Notes: a model not told the origin generated them from the letters alone. Numbered from the stretch's first letter, positions 16,958-29,335 are shown. The stretch: 55,897 bases of DNA from Streptacidiphilus neutrinimicus (GCF_000787815.1 NZ_BBPO01000010.1:87375-143271), one strand, 5' to 3'. Translations and numbers: made by a program.

Positions 16958-17428
16958 TCAGCTGATGTTCGGGTCGAAGGTGAAGATCACCAGGGTGCCC
17001 AGGGCCACGGTGAAGACCGTGGCGGCCACCAGAAGGACCTTCAGCCAGAAGCGGGTGTTCGGGCGCTCGGCGTAGTCGTTGATCACGGTGCGCATGCCGT
17101 TGGCGCCGTGGAGCATCGCCAGCCACAGCATCAGCAGGTCCCAGACCTGCCAGAACGGCGAGGCCCAGCGGCCGGCCACGAACGCGAAGGAGATCTTCGA
17201 GACGCCGCCGTCCAGCACCAGCTGGATGATGAGGTGGCCGAGGACCAGGAAGACCAGCACGATGCCGGACAGGCGCATGAACAGCCACGCCAGCATCTCG
17301 AAGTTGGTCCGGCTGCGGCGGCCAGAGGTGGTCTTGGTGCGCTTGCGCGGCGGTTCGATGAGGAACGCCGTCGCGTCGGTCGGAGTCGAGTCAGTGAGCT
17401 CGACGTTGCCGATGGAGTCGGTAGCCAT
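16958..17428 (-). CDS. sdhD: Succinate dehydrogenase membrane anchor subunit
   Basis: A 156-residue anchor with three membrane segments: WLFMRLSGIVLVFLVLGHLIIQLVL, WDLLMLWLAMLHGANGMRTVIND, and VLLVAATVFTVALGTLVIFTF. Heme-ligand type histidines are seen in VLGHLI, and the MLHGANGMR motif is the family signature. The N-terminal 40 residues are hydrophilic with an RKRTKTTSGRRSRTNFEML stretch common in actinomycete SdhD. It starts 14 nt after the sdhC stop. Confidence 0.93.
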   Translation of the reverse strand: MATDSIGNVELTDSTPTDATAFLIEPPRKRTKTTSGRRSRTNFEMLAWLFMRLSGIVLVFLVLGHLIIQLVLDGGVSKISFAFVAGRWASPFWQVWDLLMLWLAMLHGANGMRTVINDYAERPNTRFWLKVLLVAATVFTVALGTLVIFTFDPNIS

Positions 17429-17442
17429 CTGTTATCTCACCC

Positions 17443-17820
17443 TCACCCGAAGAGCCACTGGAGGGTCTCCTGCAGGACGGGGTAGAACGCCCCGGCCATC
17501 AGCAGGACCCAGACGGTCACGACGGTCCACAGCATCTGACGCTGGTACTTCGGCCCCTTGGCCCAGAAGTCCACCGCGATGACCCGAAGACCGTTCAGCG
17601 CGTGGAAGAGGATGGCGGCCGTCAGGCCGTACTCCATCAGGTTGACGAGCGGCGTCTTGTACGTCGCGATCACGCTGTTGTAGGCCTGCGGCGAGACGCG
17701 GACCAATGCGGTGTCGAGGACGTGGGCGAACAGGAAGAAGAAGATGAGGACGCCGGTGACTCGATGAGCCACCCACGACCACATGCCTTCCCGGCCGCGG
17801 TACAGCGTTCCAGCCGGCAC
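17443..17820 (-). CDS. sdhC: Succinate dehydrogenase cytochrome b556 subunit
   Basis: A 125-residue membrane anchor. It opens with PAGTLYRGREGMWSWVAHRVTGV, the SdhC family start (SWVxHRxTG), then FFFLFAHVLDTALV, with AILFHALNGLRVIAVDFW as the heme/quinone segment and a third helix near the end. The GTG at 17820 is preferred over longer starts because GGAGGG sits 7 nt upstream and the protein then matches family length. It is first in the sdhCDAB operon. Confidence 0.93.
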   Translation of the reverse strand: MPAGTLYRGREGMWSWVAHRVTGVLIFFFLFAHVLDTALVRVSPQAYNSVIATYKTPLVNLMEYGLTAAILFHALNGLRVIAVDFWAKGPKYQRQMLWTVVTVWVLLMAGAFYPVLQETLQWLFG

Positions 17821-18124
17821 GGAAGAACCCTCCGGGAGCGGGGCGGGGGTCGCCCGATCAGCTCGGCGGCATCGTCGTCGGTGTCGGTCGGCCCGGCCGG
17901 ATACGGTCCACCGGCCGCGGCCATCGTAGCCAGGCCGGAGGCCCGCGGGCCTGTCGGGGCCCCTGCGGCGGGCCGAGATCCACTCAGATGATCTGCCCGT
18001 AACCGGCTCGTGACCCGCCGGAAGGGGCCTTGATCCCGGGTTTTCCCAGGGAACGCCCATGGCTTCCCTGGTGCGGCGTCAAAGCGGGAGGTCGGCGGAT
18101 GTGGGCGATCTCACCTTCGTGATC
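17821..18124. promoter_or_regulatory. Gene-free upstream region of sdhC
   Basis: About 300 bp between the sdhC start and the stop of the OHCU decarboxylase gene, both on the minus strand. On the minus strand a TACGAT at 17923-17928 could be a -10 element, giving a leader of about 95 nt. A short palindrome, CAGATGATCTG, lies at 17985-17995. I see no convincing coding frame and no clear terminator for the upstream gene. Confidence 0.4.
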
Positions 18125-18766
18125 TCACGAAGACGCCGAGGCGTGAGACGAGACCAGGTGGGTCAGCCGGCTGAGGGTGATCCGCCGCAGCTGCTCCGCG
18201 GTGGTGCTGCGCTCCTCGTCCGGATCGCTGCCGAGCCGTGCGCGGATGCTGGCGAGCACCGTGTCCAGCATCTCCTCCGGCGGGCACTCGTCCAGGCAGA
18301 CCACGAACACGTGCCCGAAGCGCGCCTCGTACGCGGCGTGGGCGGCCCGCAGCGCGGTGTGCGCTGCGGCGCTGCCCGGCGCGCGCATGCCCAGCAGGGG
18401 CTGGGGCATGCAGCTCTCGTCGGCGAGCGCCTCCGAGAGGTCGCGGTGCGACATGTCGTACGAGGCCTCGCTCGCGGCGGCCAGCAGCGAGTCCACGTCC
18501 GGGTACGGACGGTGGGCGGTCATCCTTATCGCCCAGCGCCGGCTCCCGCAGCAGGCCAGCAACGCCTCCTCGGCGGCACCGGGTGCCGCGTCGTTGAGAC
18601 GGGACAGCCCCGGTACGGGCGACTGCGGTGCGGACGGCGGCGGGATCTGCGACCTGGCCAGCGGGTCCTCCTCGAACGGGTTGGAGCCCTTGAGGTTAAG
18701 GGGTGCGACCGACTTCGTCGGCACTACAGGGGACGCCAGAAGCGGCGCCACAACGGCACCGGACAC
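18125..18766 (-). CDS. 2-oxo-4-hydroxy-4-carboxy-5-ureidoimidazoline (OHCU) decarboxylase
   Basis: A 213-residue protein of the UraD/OHCU decarboxylase family, which turns the uricase pathway intermediate OHCU into S-allantoin. The body starts at LSRLNDAAPGAAEEALLACCGSRRW, followed by AHRPYPDVDSLLAAASEASYDMS, ARFGHVFVVCL (which replaces the family's FG-x-FV-x-C segment), and TTAEQLRRITLSRL at the end. The first 50 residues are Pro-rich and unlike the family, so the true start may lie downstream of the GTG at 18766. No uricase or allantoinase gene is in the window. It is the only urate-degradation gene here, set between sdh and an SDR gene. Confidence 0.75.
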   Translation of the reverse strand: MSGAVVAPLLASPVVPTKSVAPLNLKGSNPFEEDPLARSQIPPPSAPQSPVPGLSRLNDAAPGAAEEALLACCGSRRWAIRMTAHRPYPDVDSLLAAASEASYDMSHRDLSEALADESCMPQPLLGMRAPGSAAAHTALRAAHAAYEARFGHVFVVCLDECPPEEMLDTVLASIRARLGSDPDEERSTTAEQLRRITLSRLTHLVSSHASASS

Positions 18767-18852
18767 CAGGATTCACTCGTACGGGGTATTAAGTCGAGCC
18801 CCTGAGGCCCGAATTATGAGACGGCGTCAGCCCGATGAACGGCGATGCCCGA

Positions 18853-18958
18853 CAGGGGCGCGAGGCTCTGCGCGGCCAGCCACCGGCATGCGGATGGCCC
18901 CGCGCGTTCGGGGCCCTGCCTGCGTGGGTGGCTTGTCGCGCAGTTCCCCGCGCCACTG
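18853..18958. repeat. Intergenic hairpin repeat, copy 1
   Basis: A 106-bp element with imperfect inverted arms (18853-18884 and 18926-18958; core GGCGCGnGGnnCTGCGCG and AGCCACC) around a centre containing GCGGATGGCCCCGCGCGTT. The arms and centre recur at 54791-54893 in the same orientation and at 29213-29323 in reverse. It ends 4 bp before the stop codon of the SDR gene. Confidence 0.8.
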
Positions 18959-18962
18959 ACGG

Positions 18963-19709
18963 CTAGCGCCGGTGGACCTTGTGCTGCGCGGCCTGGGCGC
19001 GGGGGCGGACGACGAGGAGGTCGATGTTGACGTGCGGGGGACGCGTCACCGCCCAGATGATGGTGTCCGCGACGTCCTCCGCGGTGAGGGGGTCCGGGAC
19101 GCCCGCGTAAATGGACTCGGCCTTCGCGGCGTCGCCGCGGAAGCGGGTGAGGGCGAACTCGTCCGTCTTCACCATGCCGGGCGCGACCTCGATGACCCGG
19201 ATCGGCTCCCCGACCAGCTCCAGCCGCAGCGTCCCCGCGATGGCGTGCGCTCCCGCCTTCGCCGCGACGTAGCCGCCGCCGCCCTCGTACGCCGCGAACG
19301 CCGCCGTCGAGGAGAGGACCAGGACGGTGCCGTCGCCGGACGCGCGCAGCGCGGGCAGGAACGCCTGGGTCGCGTGCAGCACGCCCAGCACGTTGACCTG
19401 GTACATCCGCAGCCAGTCCGTCGGGTCGCCGGTCTCCACCGACTCCGCGCCGATCGCCCCGCCGGCGTTGTTGACCAGGACGTCCACCCGATCCAGGGTC
19501 GCCGCGAACGCGTCCACCGCCGCGCGGTCGGTGACGTCGACGGCGTGGACGCTGGCCGCGTCGCCGATCTCCTTGGCCAGCGCCTCCAGGCGCTCCGCCC
19601 GACGCGCGACCAGGGCGACCCGGTAGCCGGCCGCCGCGAGGCCCCGCGCCGTCGCCGCTCCGATGCCACTGCTCGCGCCCGTCACGACCGCGACCTTCTG
19701 GACTGTCAT
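18963..19709 (-). CDS. SDR family oxidoreductase
   Basis: A 248-residue classical short-chain dehydrogenase with TGASSGIGAATA for NAD(P) binding, NNAG, the active-site Ser in VLSSTAAF, and YVAAK as the catalytic Tyr-Lys. It resembles YdfG-like serine/3-hydroxy acid dehydrogenases, but substrate cannot be set from sequence. The ATG at 19709 begins the family match and has GGAGGA about 11 nt upstream. It is divergent from the mutase gene, sharing a 150-bp promoter region. Confidence 0.88.
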   Translation of the reverse strand: MTVQKVAVVTGASSGIGAATARGLAAAGYRVALVARRAERLEALAKEIGDAASVHAVDVTDRAAVDAFAATLDRVDVLVNNAGGAIGAESVETGDPTDWLRMYQVNVLGVLHATQAFLPALRASGDGTVLVLSSTAAFAAYEGGGGYVAAKAGAHAIAGTLRLELVGEPIRVIEVAPGMVKTDEFALTRFRGDAAKAESIYAGVPDPLTAEDVADTIIWAVTRPPHVNIDLLVVRPRAQAAQHKVHRR

Positions 19710-19859
19710 GTGACCTGTTCCTCCAATGGCGTTGTGTCTTGTGAGCAAGCTCCCAGAGGATGCGACTATTCCTCTCCCGCGCGCATCATTACCGTACGTA
19801 GCGGATTGGACGTTAATCGCCGCTGACTTCCTCGTCTTCACCCGTCGCGGAGGACCCCC

Positions 19860-21443
<1,584 letters not shown>

Positions 21444-21682
21444 GACCTCGGCACCTGCTCGGCAACCTGACCGGCGCCTGGCCGGCGCATGAGACGATGG
21501 CAACGTCCGGCCCGCTCGCTCGTTGATCTCTTCAACGATGCAGTGCGGGAGGCAGCATGAAAGAGGTTCCCTACCCCGTCCGGGGCGGATCATGCGCCGA
21601 GCGGGCGACAAACTTCTCGTCCGGCGGTATGAATTTCGGTGATCCCCTGCCCCAACCGCCCCAGGGCCGTAGCCTTGTGGAG

Positions 21683-22873
21683 GTGAACCAGTGGAATGAG
21701 CTGCGGTCCCGCGTCGACGCCCTCCAGCCCGAGCTGATCGCCTTCCGGCGCGACCTCCACATGCACCCCGAGCTGGGTCGGCAGGAAGTGCGCACGACCG
21801 CGCTCATCAAGGCCCGTCTCGAGCAGGCCGGCCTCGCGCCGCGCGTGCTGCCCGGGGGCACGGGCCTGTTGTGCGACATCGTCCCGGCGGGGCTCTCCGC
21901 CGAGCGGGGCGTGTGGGGCTTCCGGGCCGACATCGACGCGCTGCCGATCGAGGACGCCAAGCCGCTCGACGTCCCCTACCGCTCGACCGTGCCGGGCTGC
22001 TGCCACGCCTGCGGCCACGACGTGCACACCACCGTCGTCCTCGGCACCGCGCTGGTCCTGGCCGAGGCCGCCCGCGAGGGCGCGCTGCGGCGTCCGGTGC
22101 GGCTGGTCTTCCAGCCCGCCGAGGAGCAGATGCCCGGCGGGGCGCTGGACGTGATCAAGGCGGGCGTGCTGTCCGGCCTGGAGCGGATCTTCGCGGTGCA
22201 CTGCGACCCGCGGGTCGAGGTCGGGAAGATCGGGCTGAAGGTCGGGGCGATCACCTCCGCCTGCGACCTGCTCAAGCTGAACCTGGACGGCCCCGGCGGC
22301 CACACCGCCCGGCCGCACCTGACGACGGACCTGGTGATGGCCGTGGCCAAGACGGCCACCGAGCTGCCGGCGGCCCTGCAGCGCCGGATGGATCCGCGCT
22401 GGGGCGTCAGCCTGGTCTGGGGTCGGATCGAGTCCGGCTCCGCCGCCAACGCGATCCCGCAGCACGCGGAGCTGGAGGGCACGGTCCGCTGCCTGGAGAC
22501 GGCCGGCTGGCGCGAGGCGCCGGGCGCGATCGACGAGCTGGTCGGGCAGATCGCGGAGACGCACCGGGCCAAGTGGGTGCTGGACTATCGCCGCGGGGTG
22601 CCGCCCGTGGTCAACGAGGCGGAGTCGATCGCGCTGCTGGAGCTGGCGATGGCGGAACGGTTCGGCGCGGAGACGGTGGAGTCGACGGAGCAGAGCCTGG
22701 GCGGCGAGGACTTCTCCTGGTACCTGCAGGAGGTCCCGGGCGCGCTCGCCCGTCTGGGCGTGCGGTCGCCCGACGAGCAGGGGGTGCGCGACCTGCACCA
22801 GGGCACCTTCGACGCGGACGAGCGGGCCATCGGCGTGGGGGTGGAGCTCTTCAGCGCTCTCGCGCTGGGCTGA
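21683..22873 (+). CDS. M20 family amidohydrolase (N-acyl amino acid hydrolase type)
   Basis: A 396-residue metal-dependent amidohydrolase of the HipO/AmhX type: RRDLHMHPELGRQEVRT, GFRADIDALPI, HACGHDVHTT (metal ligands), FQPAEEQMPGGALDVIKAG (Glu general base), and the late SLGGEDFSWYLQEVPGALARLG. It cleaves N-acylated amino acids or related amides. The GTG at 21683 fits the family N-terminus and has TAGCCT 7 nt upstream, suggesting a leaderless transcript; the in-frame ATG at 21557 would add 42 unconvincing residues. Confidence 0.86.
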   Translation: MNQWNELRSRVDALQPELIAFRRDLHMHPELGRQEVRTTALIKARLEQAGLAPRVLPGGTGLLCDIVPAGLSAERGVWGFRADIDALPIEDAKPLDVPYRSTVPGCCHACGHDVHTTVVLGTALVLAEAAREGALRRPVRLVFQPAEEQMPGGALDVIKAGVLSGLERIFAVHCDPRVEVGKIGLKVGAITSACDLLKLNLDGPGGHTARPHLTTDLVMAVAKTATELPAALQRRMDPRWGVSLVWGRIESGSAANAIPQHAELEGTVRCLETAGWREAPGAIDELVGQIAETHRAKWVLDYRRGVPPVVNEAESIALLELAMAERFGAETVESTEQSLGGEDFSWYLQEVPGALARLGVRSPDEQGVRDLHQGTFDADERAIGVGVELFSALALG

Positions 22874-22972
22874 CCGACCGGGCCGAACGGCTGACCGACC
22901 GGGCCCGGACCGGCTCACCGGCGGGGCCCGAACCGCCTGGCCGATCGGCCGCACCGAAGCCGACACGCGGAC

Positions 22973-23005
22973 AAACGGCGCCGACCCTCCGGGGCGGCGT
23001 CGTTT
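22973..23005 (+). terminator. Hairpin terminator after the amidohydrolase gene
   Basis: Arms AAACGGCGCCG (22973-22983) and CGGCGTCGTTT (22995-23005) pair with one mismatch around an 11-nt loop, ending in TTT. It separates the amidohydrolase from the transporter operon promoter. Confidence 0.6.
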
Positions 23006-23149
23006 GGTGTCTCATGGTGGTGACAGGTGTGCGCCGAGCGAGCGAAATCGGAGTGGAATCGTCCGGTTTATCCGGCCCCTTCGGTGCGCTGGCGATGGTA
23101 GAAATGCGACGATCTGATAACGGCACCGCAGCCGTAATCCAAAAGTGTT

Positions 23150-23161
23150 CTACGCGCGTTA
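23150..23161. promoter_or_regulatory. Nucleoside-regulon operator (site A), transporter-cdd operon
   Basis: CTACGCGCGTTA matches the palindrome CTACGCGCGTAG at 10 of 12 bases. It lies 78 bp before the start of the BMP lipoprotein gene. A possible -10, TAACCT at 23160-23165, overlaps its right end. It is one of five such sites, all ahead of nucleoside genes. Confidence 0.8.
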
Positions 23162-23239
23162 ACCTCGCATCCAATCGGTTGAGCAAAGCCGCTCCCTGCC
23201 CCCGGGCTCTGCGATGTCGGCTCCCATCTGGAGGAATTG

Positions 23240-24331
23240 ATGAACAAGCCCGTTCAGCTGGCAGCGATCGCGACACTGGTCGCACTGACCGCCACGGCCT
23301 GTGGATCGAAGCCCGTTTCGACCTCGGGCACGAGCACCAGCTCCGCGAACGCCGCCGGTAGCTACAAGGCCTGCATGGTCACCGACACCGGCGGCCTGGA
23401 CGACCACTCGTTCAACGCCGAGTCCTGGGCCGGCATGCAGGACGCGCACCACGCCAACTCCAGCATCACCGTCCAGAACGCCACCTCCGCGACGGAGAAC
23501 GACTACGCCAGCAACATCGCCGGCTTCGTCTCCGCCCAGTGCAACCTGATCGTCACGGTCGGCTTCGCCATGAACGACGCCACCGTCGCGTCGGCCAAGA
23601 AGAACCCGAACCAGCACTACGCGATCGTGGACAACACCTCGACCGCGCCGCAGATCAAGGGCCTGGAGTTCAACACCGCGCAGGGCGCCTTCCTCGGCGG
23701 TTACTTCGCGGCCGGCATGAGCAAGACCGGTAAGGTCGCCACCTTCGGCGGCGCCAACTACCCGACCGTGACCGTCTACATGGACGGCTTCTGGGAGGGT
23801 GTGCAGTACTACAACCAGAAGCACGGCACCCACGTGCAGGTCCTCGGCTGGAACGAGACCACCCAGCAGGGCACCTTCGACCCGACCCAGTCCTTCACCG
23901 ACCAGGCGGGCGGCAAGCAGATCGCCGCGACCTTCCAGTCCGAGGGCGCGGACATCATCTTCCCGGTCGCCGGCGGCACCGGCATCGGCGCGCTGTCCCA
24001 GGCCCAGTCCTCGGGCGGGAAGATGAACGCCATCTGGGTCGACGACGACGGCGTGGTCTCCAACCCGCAGTACGCCTCGGTCATCATGACGTCCGTCACC
24101 AAGGGCATCGCCACCGCCGTGAGCACCTCGGTGCAGGACGCGGCCAAGGGCAACTTCTCGGCCACCCCGTTCGTCGGCACCCTCGCCAACAACGGCACCG
24201 GCCTGGCGCCGTACCACGAGTTCGCGTCCAAGGTGCCCGCCTCGCTGACCGCCCAGATCGCCGCGGTGAAGCAGCAGATCATCAACGGCACCATCGTCAT
24301 CAAGTCCAAGAGCCAGCCGACCGCCGGCTGA
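23240..24331 (+). CDS. BMP family lipoprotein, nucleoside-binding component of ABC transporter
   Basis: A 363-residue substrate-binding lipoprotein of the BMP/PnrA (Med) family. The signal peptide ends LTATAC, a lipobox with the acylated Cys near residue 21, followed by a Ser/Thr-rich linker. The body shows ACMVTDTGGLDDHSFN, the family's first ligand loop, then FNTAQGAFLGGYFAAGMSKTG, DQAGGKQIA and WVDDDG. It captures nucleosides outside the membrane for the transporter encoded downstream. The ATG at 23240 has GGAGGA 6 nt upstream. It is first in the operon; a stable hairpin after the gene probably keeps its level above that of the membrane parts. Operator site A is upstream. Confidence 0.93.
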   Translation: MNKPVQLAAIATLVALTATACGSKPVSTSGTSTSSANAAGSYKACMVTDTGGLDDHSFNAESWAGMQDAHHANSSITVQNATSATENDYASNIAGFVSAQCNLIVTVGFAMNDATVASAKKNPNQHYAIVDNTSTAPQIKGLEFNTAQGAFLGGYFAAGMSKTGKVATFGGANYPTVTVYMDGFWEGVQYYNQKHGTHVQVLGWNETTQQGTFDPTQSFTDQAGGKQIAATFQSEGADIIFPVAGGTGIGALSQAQSSGGKMNAIWVDDDGVVSNPQYASVIMTSVTKGIATAVSTSVQDAAKGNFSATPFVGTLANNGTGLAPYHEFASKVPASLTAQIAAVKQQIINGTIVIKSKSQPTAG

Positions 24332-24345
24332 TTTCGGACCGTCCG

Positions 24346-24373
24346 GGGCGGGCGCGCTGGGGCGCGCCCGCCC
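24346..24373 (+). terminator. Intra-operon hairpin after the binding-protein gene
   Basis: A perfect 12-bp stem (24346-24357 and 24362-24373) with a 4-nt loop, in the 152-bp gap between the lipoprotein and ATPase genes. There is no U-run, so it is more likely an attenuator or 3'-end protector than a full terminator; this is usual after ABC binding-protein genes. Confidence 0.7.
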
Positions 24374-24483
24374 ACCGGCCTGTCGTCCCCGGTTTTCCCG
24401 CCCCGGGTCTGGCAGGCCCCGCCAAGTCCTCGATAGCTTCCGCCGATCGACTCTGATGCCCGGCGTGAGGAGTGTGTTCACAA

Positions 24484-26117
24484 GTGCGTCTGGAACTTCG
24501 CGGCATCACCAAGCGATTCGGTTCGCTGGTCGCCAACGACCACATCGACCTGACGGTCGAACCAGGTGAGGTCCACTGTCTGCTGGGTGAGAACGGTGCC
24601 GGCAAGTCCACGCTGATGAACGTCCTGTACGGACTTCACCAGCCCGACGAGGGCGAGATCCTCGTCGACGGCGTCGCCAAGACGATCAGCGGTCCGCGTG
24701 ACGCGATCGCCAACGGCATCGGCATGGTCCACCAGCACTTCATGCTGGTCCCGGTCTTCACCGTGGCCGAGAACGTCGTCCTCGGCGACGAGGTCGAGCT
24801 CGGCGCCAGCCGCGGCCCGCTCGGCCTGCTGGACCGCCGCCGCGCCCGCAAGGACGTGCAGGAGGTGTCCAAGCGCTACGGCCTCCCCGTCAACCCGGAC
24901 GCCCTGGTCGAGGACCTGCCCGTCGGTGTCCAGCAGCGTGTCGAGATCGTCAAGGCTCTCGTCCGCGACGCCCAGACGCTGATCCTCGACGAGCCGACCG
25001 CCGTGCTCACCCCGCAGGAGATCGACGACCTCTTCGTCGTCATGAACTCGCTGCGCGAGGCCGGCAAGTCGATCGTCTTCATCACCCACAAGCTCAAGGA
25101 GGTCAAGGCGATCGCCGACCGGATCACCGTGATCCGGCGTGGCGCGGTCGTCGGCGAGGCCTCCCCGACCTCCAGCGAGCAGGAACTGGCCTCGATGATG
25201 GTCGGCCGCTCCGTTCAGCTGGTCGTCGACAAGGAGCTGAGCAAGCCCGGCAACGCCTCCTTCCAGGTCGAGAACCTGACCGTGCTCGACGCCAACGGCC
25301 AGGCCGCCGTCGACGACGTGTCGTTCACCGTCCACGACGGCGAGATCCTCGGCATCGCGGGCGTCCAGGGCAACGGTCAGTCCGAGCTGGCCGAGGCGAT
25401 CCTCGGCCTGGTGCCGGCCGCCGCCGGGACGATCTCGCTGGACGGCAAGCAGCTGACCGGCCGGACCCCGCGCCAGGTGCTCGACGCCGGCGTCGGCTTC
25501 GTCCCCGAGGACCGCGGCCACGACGGCGTGGTCGGCGAGTTCACCGTGGCCGAGAACCTGGTCCTGGACCTGTACAAGAAGCCGCCCTTCGGGCGCGGCC
25601 TCTCGATCAACCTGGACGAGATCGCCAAGAACGCCGACGCGCGCGTCAAGGAGTTCGACATCCGCCCGGCCGCTCCTCAGCACCCGGCGGGCAAGCTCTC
25701 CGGCGGCAACGCCCAGAAGGTCGTCGTGGCCCGCGAGCTCTCGCGCCCGCTGCGCCTGCTGGTCGCCTCGCAGCCGACCCGCGGCGTGGACGTCGGCGCC
25801 ATGGAGTTCATCCACAAGCGCATCGTCGCCGAGCGCGACCAGGGCCGCCCCGTCGTGGTCGTCTCCACCGAGCTCGACGAGGTGCTGGCGCTGGCCGACA
25901 AGGTCGCCGTGATGTACCGCGGCAAGATCGTCGCCACGGTTCCGCCGACCACCTCCCGCGACGAGATCGGCCTGCTGATGGCCGGCATCACCGGCAACGG
26001 CGACAGCGCCGACGCCGGTAGCGCCGCCGGTGCCGGCGGCGCTACGAGCGTCGAGGGCACCGGGAGCACCACCGAAGCGGCCGACGCCGCCACCACGAAC
26101 ACGGAGGAGGCGGACTC

Positions 26118-26121
<4 letters not shown>
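24484..26121 (+). CDS. Nucleoside ABC transporter ATP-binding protein (two NBDs)
   Basis: A 545-residue ATPase with two nucleotide-binding domains, as in sugar/nucleoside importers of the RbsA/NupA type. The first has Walker A GENGAGKS at 35-42, the VGVQQRVEI signature and [10 protein letters not shown] Walker B. The second has a degenerate Walker A (GVQGNGQSE) and a clear [14 protein letters not shown] signature. The last 45 residues are an Ala/Gly/Thr-rich tail without family match. The GTG at 24484 starts the family match ([12 protein letters not shown]); a GTG at 24472 is only one base from GAGGAG and so less likely. Its end overlaps the next start (GTGA). Confidence 0.93.
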
Positions 26122-27475
<1,354 letters not shown>

Positions 27476-27479
<4 letters not shown>

Positions 27480-28783
27480 GCACGGCATCCACCGCAACCG
27501 GGAACGCCCCTGCGACGAACGTGGCCGCAGTGGCCACGGACACCCGGTCCAAGATGATCAGCGGCGTCGTCATGGCCGTGATCGGCGCCCTGGCACTGTG
27601 GGGCTTCGGCCTCAGCTCGCGCGTCAGCAACGATGCGCACACGCTGTTCGGCCTCAAGTACGACCCGAGCCAGACCAGCGGCCTCAGCCCCATCTCGGCG
27701 TCCGCCCAACCGGTCGCACTCGCGCTGACCTCGCTGGCCATCCTCTGCGGCCTGGTCCGGGCCTTCGTCCCGATCTCGAAGAAGGTCCAGCTCTGGCTGG
27801 ACGGGGTCTACTTCGCCAGCCTGGTGGTCGCCTTCCTGGTGTGGGCGGCGGCGGGCTCGTCCGTCGGCCTGAACGTGCCGTCGATCATCGTCCTGACGGC
27901 GGCGGGCGCGGTCCCGCTGATCCTCGGCTCGCTGAGCGGCCTGATGTGCGAGCGCTCGGGTGTCGTCAACATCGCGATCGAGGGTCAGTTCCTCTTCGGC
28001 GCGTTCGCGGCCGTCATCACCGCGTCCAGCACCGGCTCGCTCTGGGCCGGCGCGATCGCGGGCTGCCTCGGCGGCGCGCTGATGTGCGCCCTGCTGGCCG
28101 TCTTCGCCAACCGCTACCTGATCGAGCAGGTCGTCCTCGGCGTCGTGCTCAACCTGCTGGCCTCCGGCGTCACCGGCTTCCTCTACGACCGGGTCATGTC
28201 GACCAACGGCGGCACCTACAACCAGGCGACCGGCTTCTCGGCGATCAAGATCCCGGGTCTCTCCTCGATCCCGATCATCGGTGAGCTGTTCAACCAGAAC
28301 ATCATCTTCTACCTGGCCTACATCCTGGTGCCGGTGATGTGGTTCCTGCTCTTCCGCACCCGCTGGGGCCTGCGCACCCGTGCGGTCGGCGAGCACCCGA
28401 CGGCCGCCGACACCGTCGGCATCAAGGTCATCGGCCTGCGCTACCGCAACGTCATCACCGCCGGCCTGCTCTCCGGTCTCGGCGGCGTCTGGCTGACGCT
28501 CGGTCTGGCCAGCGCGTTCGGCAAGGACATGAGCTCCGGCAAGGGCTATATCGCCCTCGCGGCCCTGATCGTCGGCCGCTGGTCCCCGATCGGCGCCTTC
28601 GGCGCGGCGATCCTGTTCGGTTTCGCCACCGAGCTGCAGGTGGCACTGTCCTCCCTGAACACGCCGATCCCCGGCGCGTACCTGGCGATGGCCCCCTACC
28701 TGGTGACCGTCTTCGTGGTCGCGGCCATGGGCGGCCTGACCCGCCCGCCGGCGGCGTCCGGCAAGCCCTACATCAAGGGCTGA
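27476..28783 (+). CDS. Nucleoside ABC transporter permease 2
   Basis: A 435-residue permease of the same family. About ten membrane segments; the signature region is CERSGVVNIAIEGQFLFGAFAAV, and GLRTRAVGEHPTAADTVGIKV is the usual cytoplasmic loop. It starts in an ATGA overlap with permease 1, and cytidine deaminase follows after 4 nt. The order lipoprotein, ATPase, permease, permease, deaminase is conserved in actinomycetes. Confidence 0.93.
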
Positions 28784-28787
28784 GGCC

Positions 28788-29183
28788 TTGGACGTCGACA
28801 TGGACATCGACTGGGACGCGCTGCGTGCCGCGGCCCGGGAGGCGATGGGGCGCGCGTACGCGCCGTACTCCGGCTTCCCGGTCGGCGCGGCGGCGCTGGT
28901 CGACGACGGCCGCATCGTCAGCGGCTGCAACGTCGAGAACGCGTCCTACGGCCTCGCGTTGTGCGCGGAGTGCGGACTCGTCTCCGCGCTCCACGCGTCG
29001 GGCGGCGGCCGCCTGGTGGCGTTCACCTGCTGTGATCGCAGCGGCGCGCCGCTGATGCCCTGCGGGCGCTGTCGGCAGCTGCTGTGGGAGCACGGCGGTG
29101 CGGAGCTGATCGTCGAGTCCGTCTCCGGCATCCGCCCGCTGTCCGAGCTCCTCCCGGACGCCTTCGGACCCGAACGCCTGTAA
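28788..29183 (+). CDS. cdd: Cytidine deaminase
   Basis: A 131-residue homotetramer-type cytidine deaminase, converting cytidine/deoxycytidine to uridine/deoxyuridine. YAPYSGFPVGAAALVDDGRIVSGCNVENASYGLALCAEC holds the active-site Glu and first zinc Cys (CAE), and PCGRCRQLL the other two zinc ligands. Start: TTG at 28788 with AAGGG 8 nt upstream; the ATG at 28800 would shorten it by four residues and remains possible. It is the last gene of the transporter operon, so pyrimidine nucleosides are deaminated on entry before cleavage by the phosphorylase encoded next. Confidence 0.94.
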   Translation: MDVDMDIDWDALRAAAREAMGRAYAPYSGFPVGAAALVDDGRIVSGCNVENASYGLALCAECGLVSALHASGGGRLVAFTCCDRSGAPLMPCGRCRQLLWEHGGAELIVESVSGIRPLSELLPDAFGPERL

Positions 29184-29212
29184 CTGTTCGCTCCCGCGGG
29201 TAGTTGCACGTA

Positions 29213-29323
29213 CTCGAGGGGCGCGAGGAACCGCGCGACAAGCCACCCTGGGTGGTGAGTCCCGAGCGAGCAGGGCCAACCGCATGTCGGTGGCTCCTCG
29301 CGCGGTTCCTCGCGCCCCTGGAG
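29213..29323. repeat. Intergenic hairpin repeat, copy 2 (reverse orientation)
   Basis: Arms 29213-29247 and 29289-29323 pair at 32 of 35 positions (GGCGCGAGGAACCGCGCGA core, then AGCCACC). The centre, read on the minus strand, contains GCATGCGG-TGGCCCTG-like sequence similar to copies 1 and 3. It fills most of the cdd-deoA gap and could also terminate the cdd transcript. Confidence 0.85.
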
Positions 29324-29335
29324 AGCATCTCGTTG

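Larger units (their letters stand above)
22874..23239. promoter_or_regulatory. Gene-free region upstream of the nucleoside transporter operon
   Basis: About 365 bp. It begins with a 17-bp direct repeat (22868-22884 and 22889-22905) that includes the amidohydrolase stop. A terminator-like hairpin follows at 22973-23005. From 23040 the base composition is less GC-rich. The operator-like palindrome lies at 23150-23161. A GGAGGA ribosome-binding site precedes the ATG at 23240. No convincing coding frame. Confidence 0.7.

Noticed and set aside
28849-28866. GCGCGTACGCGCC in cdd as a further operator
   Set aside because: It matches poorly outside the core and encodes the conserved YAPYSG motif, so coding constraint explains it.
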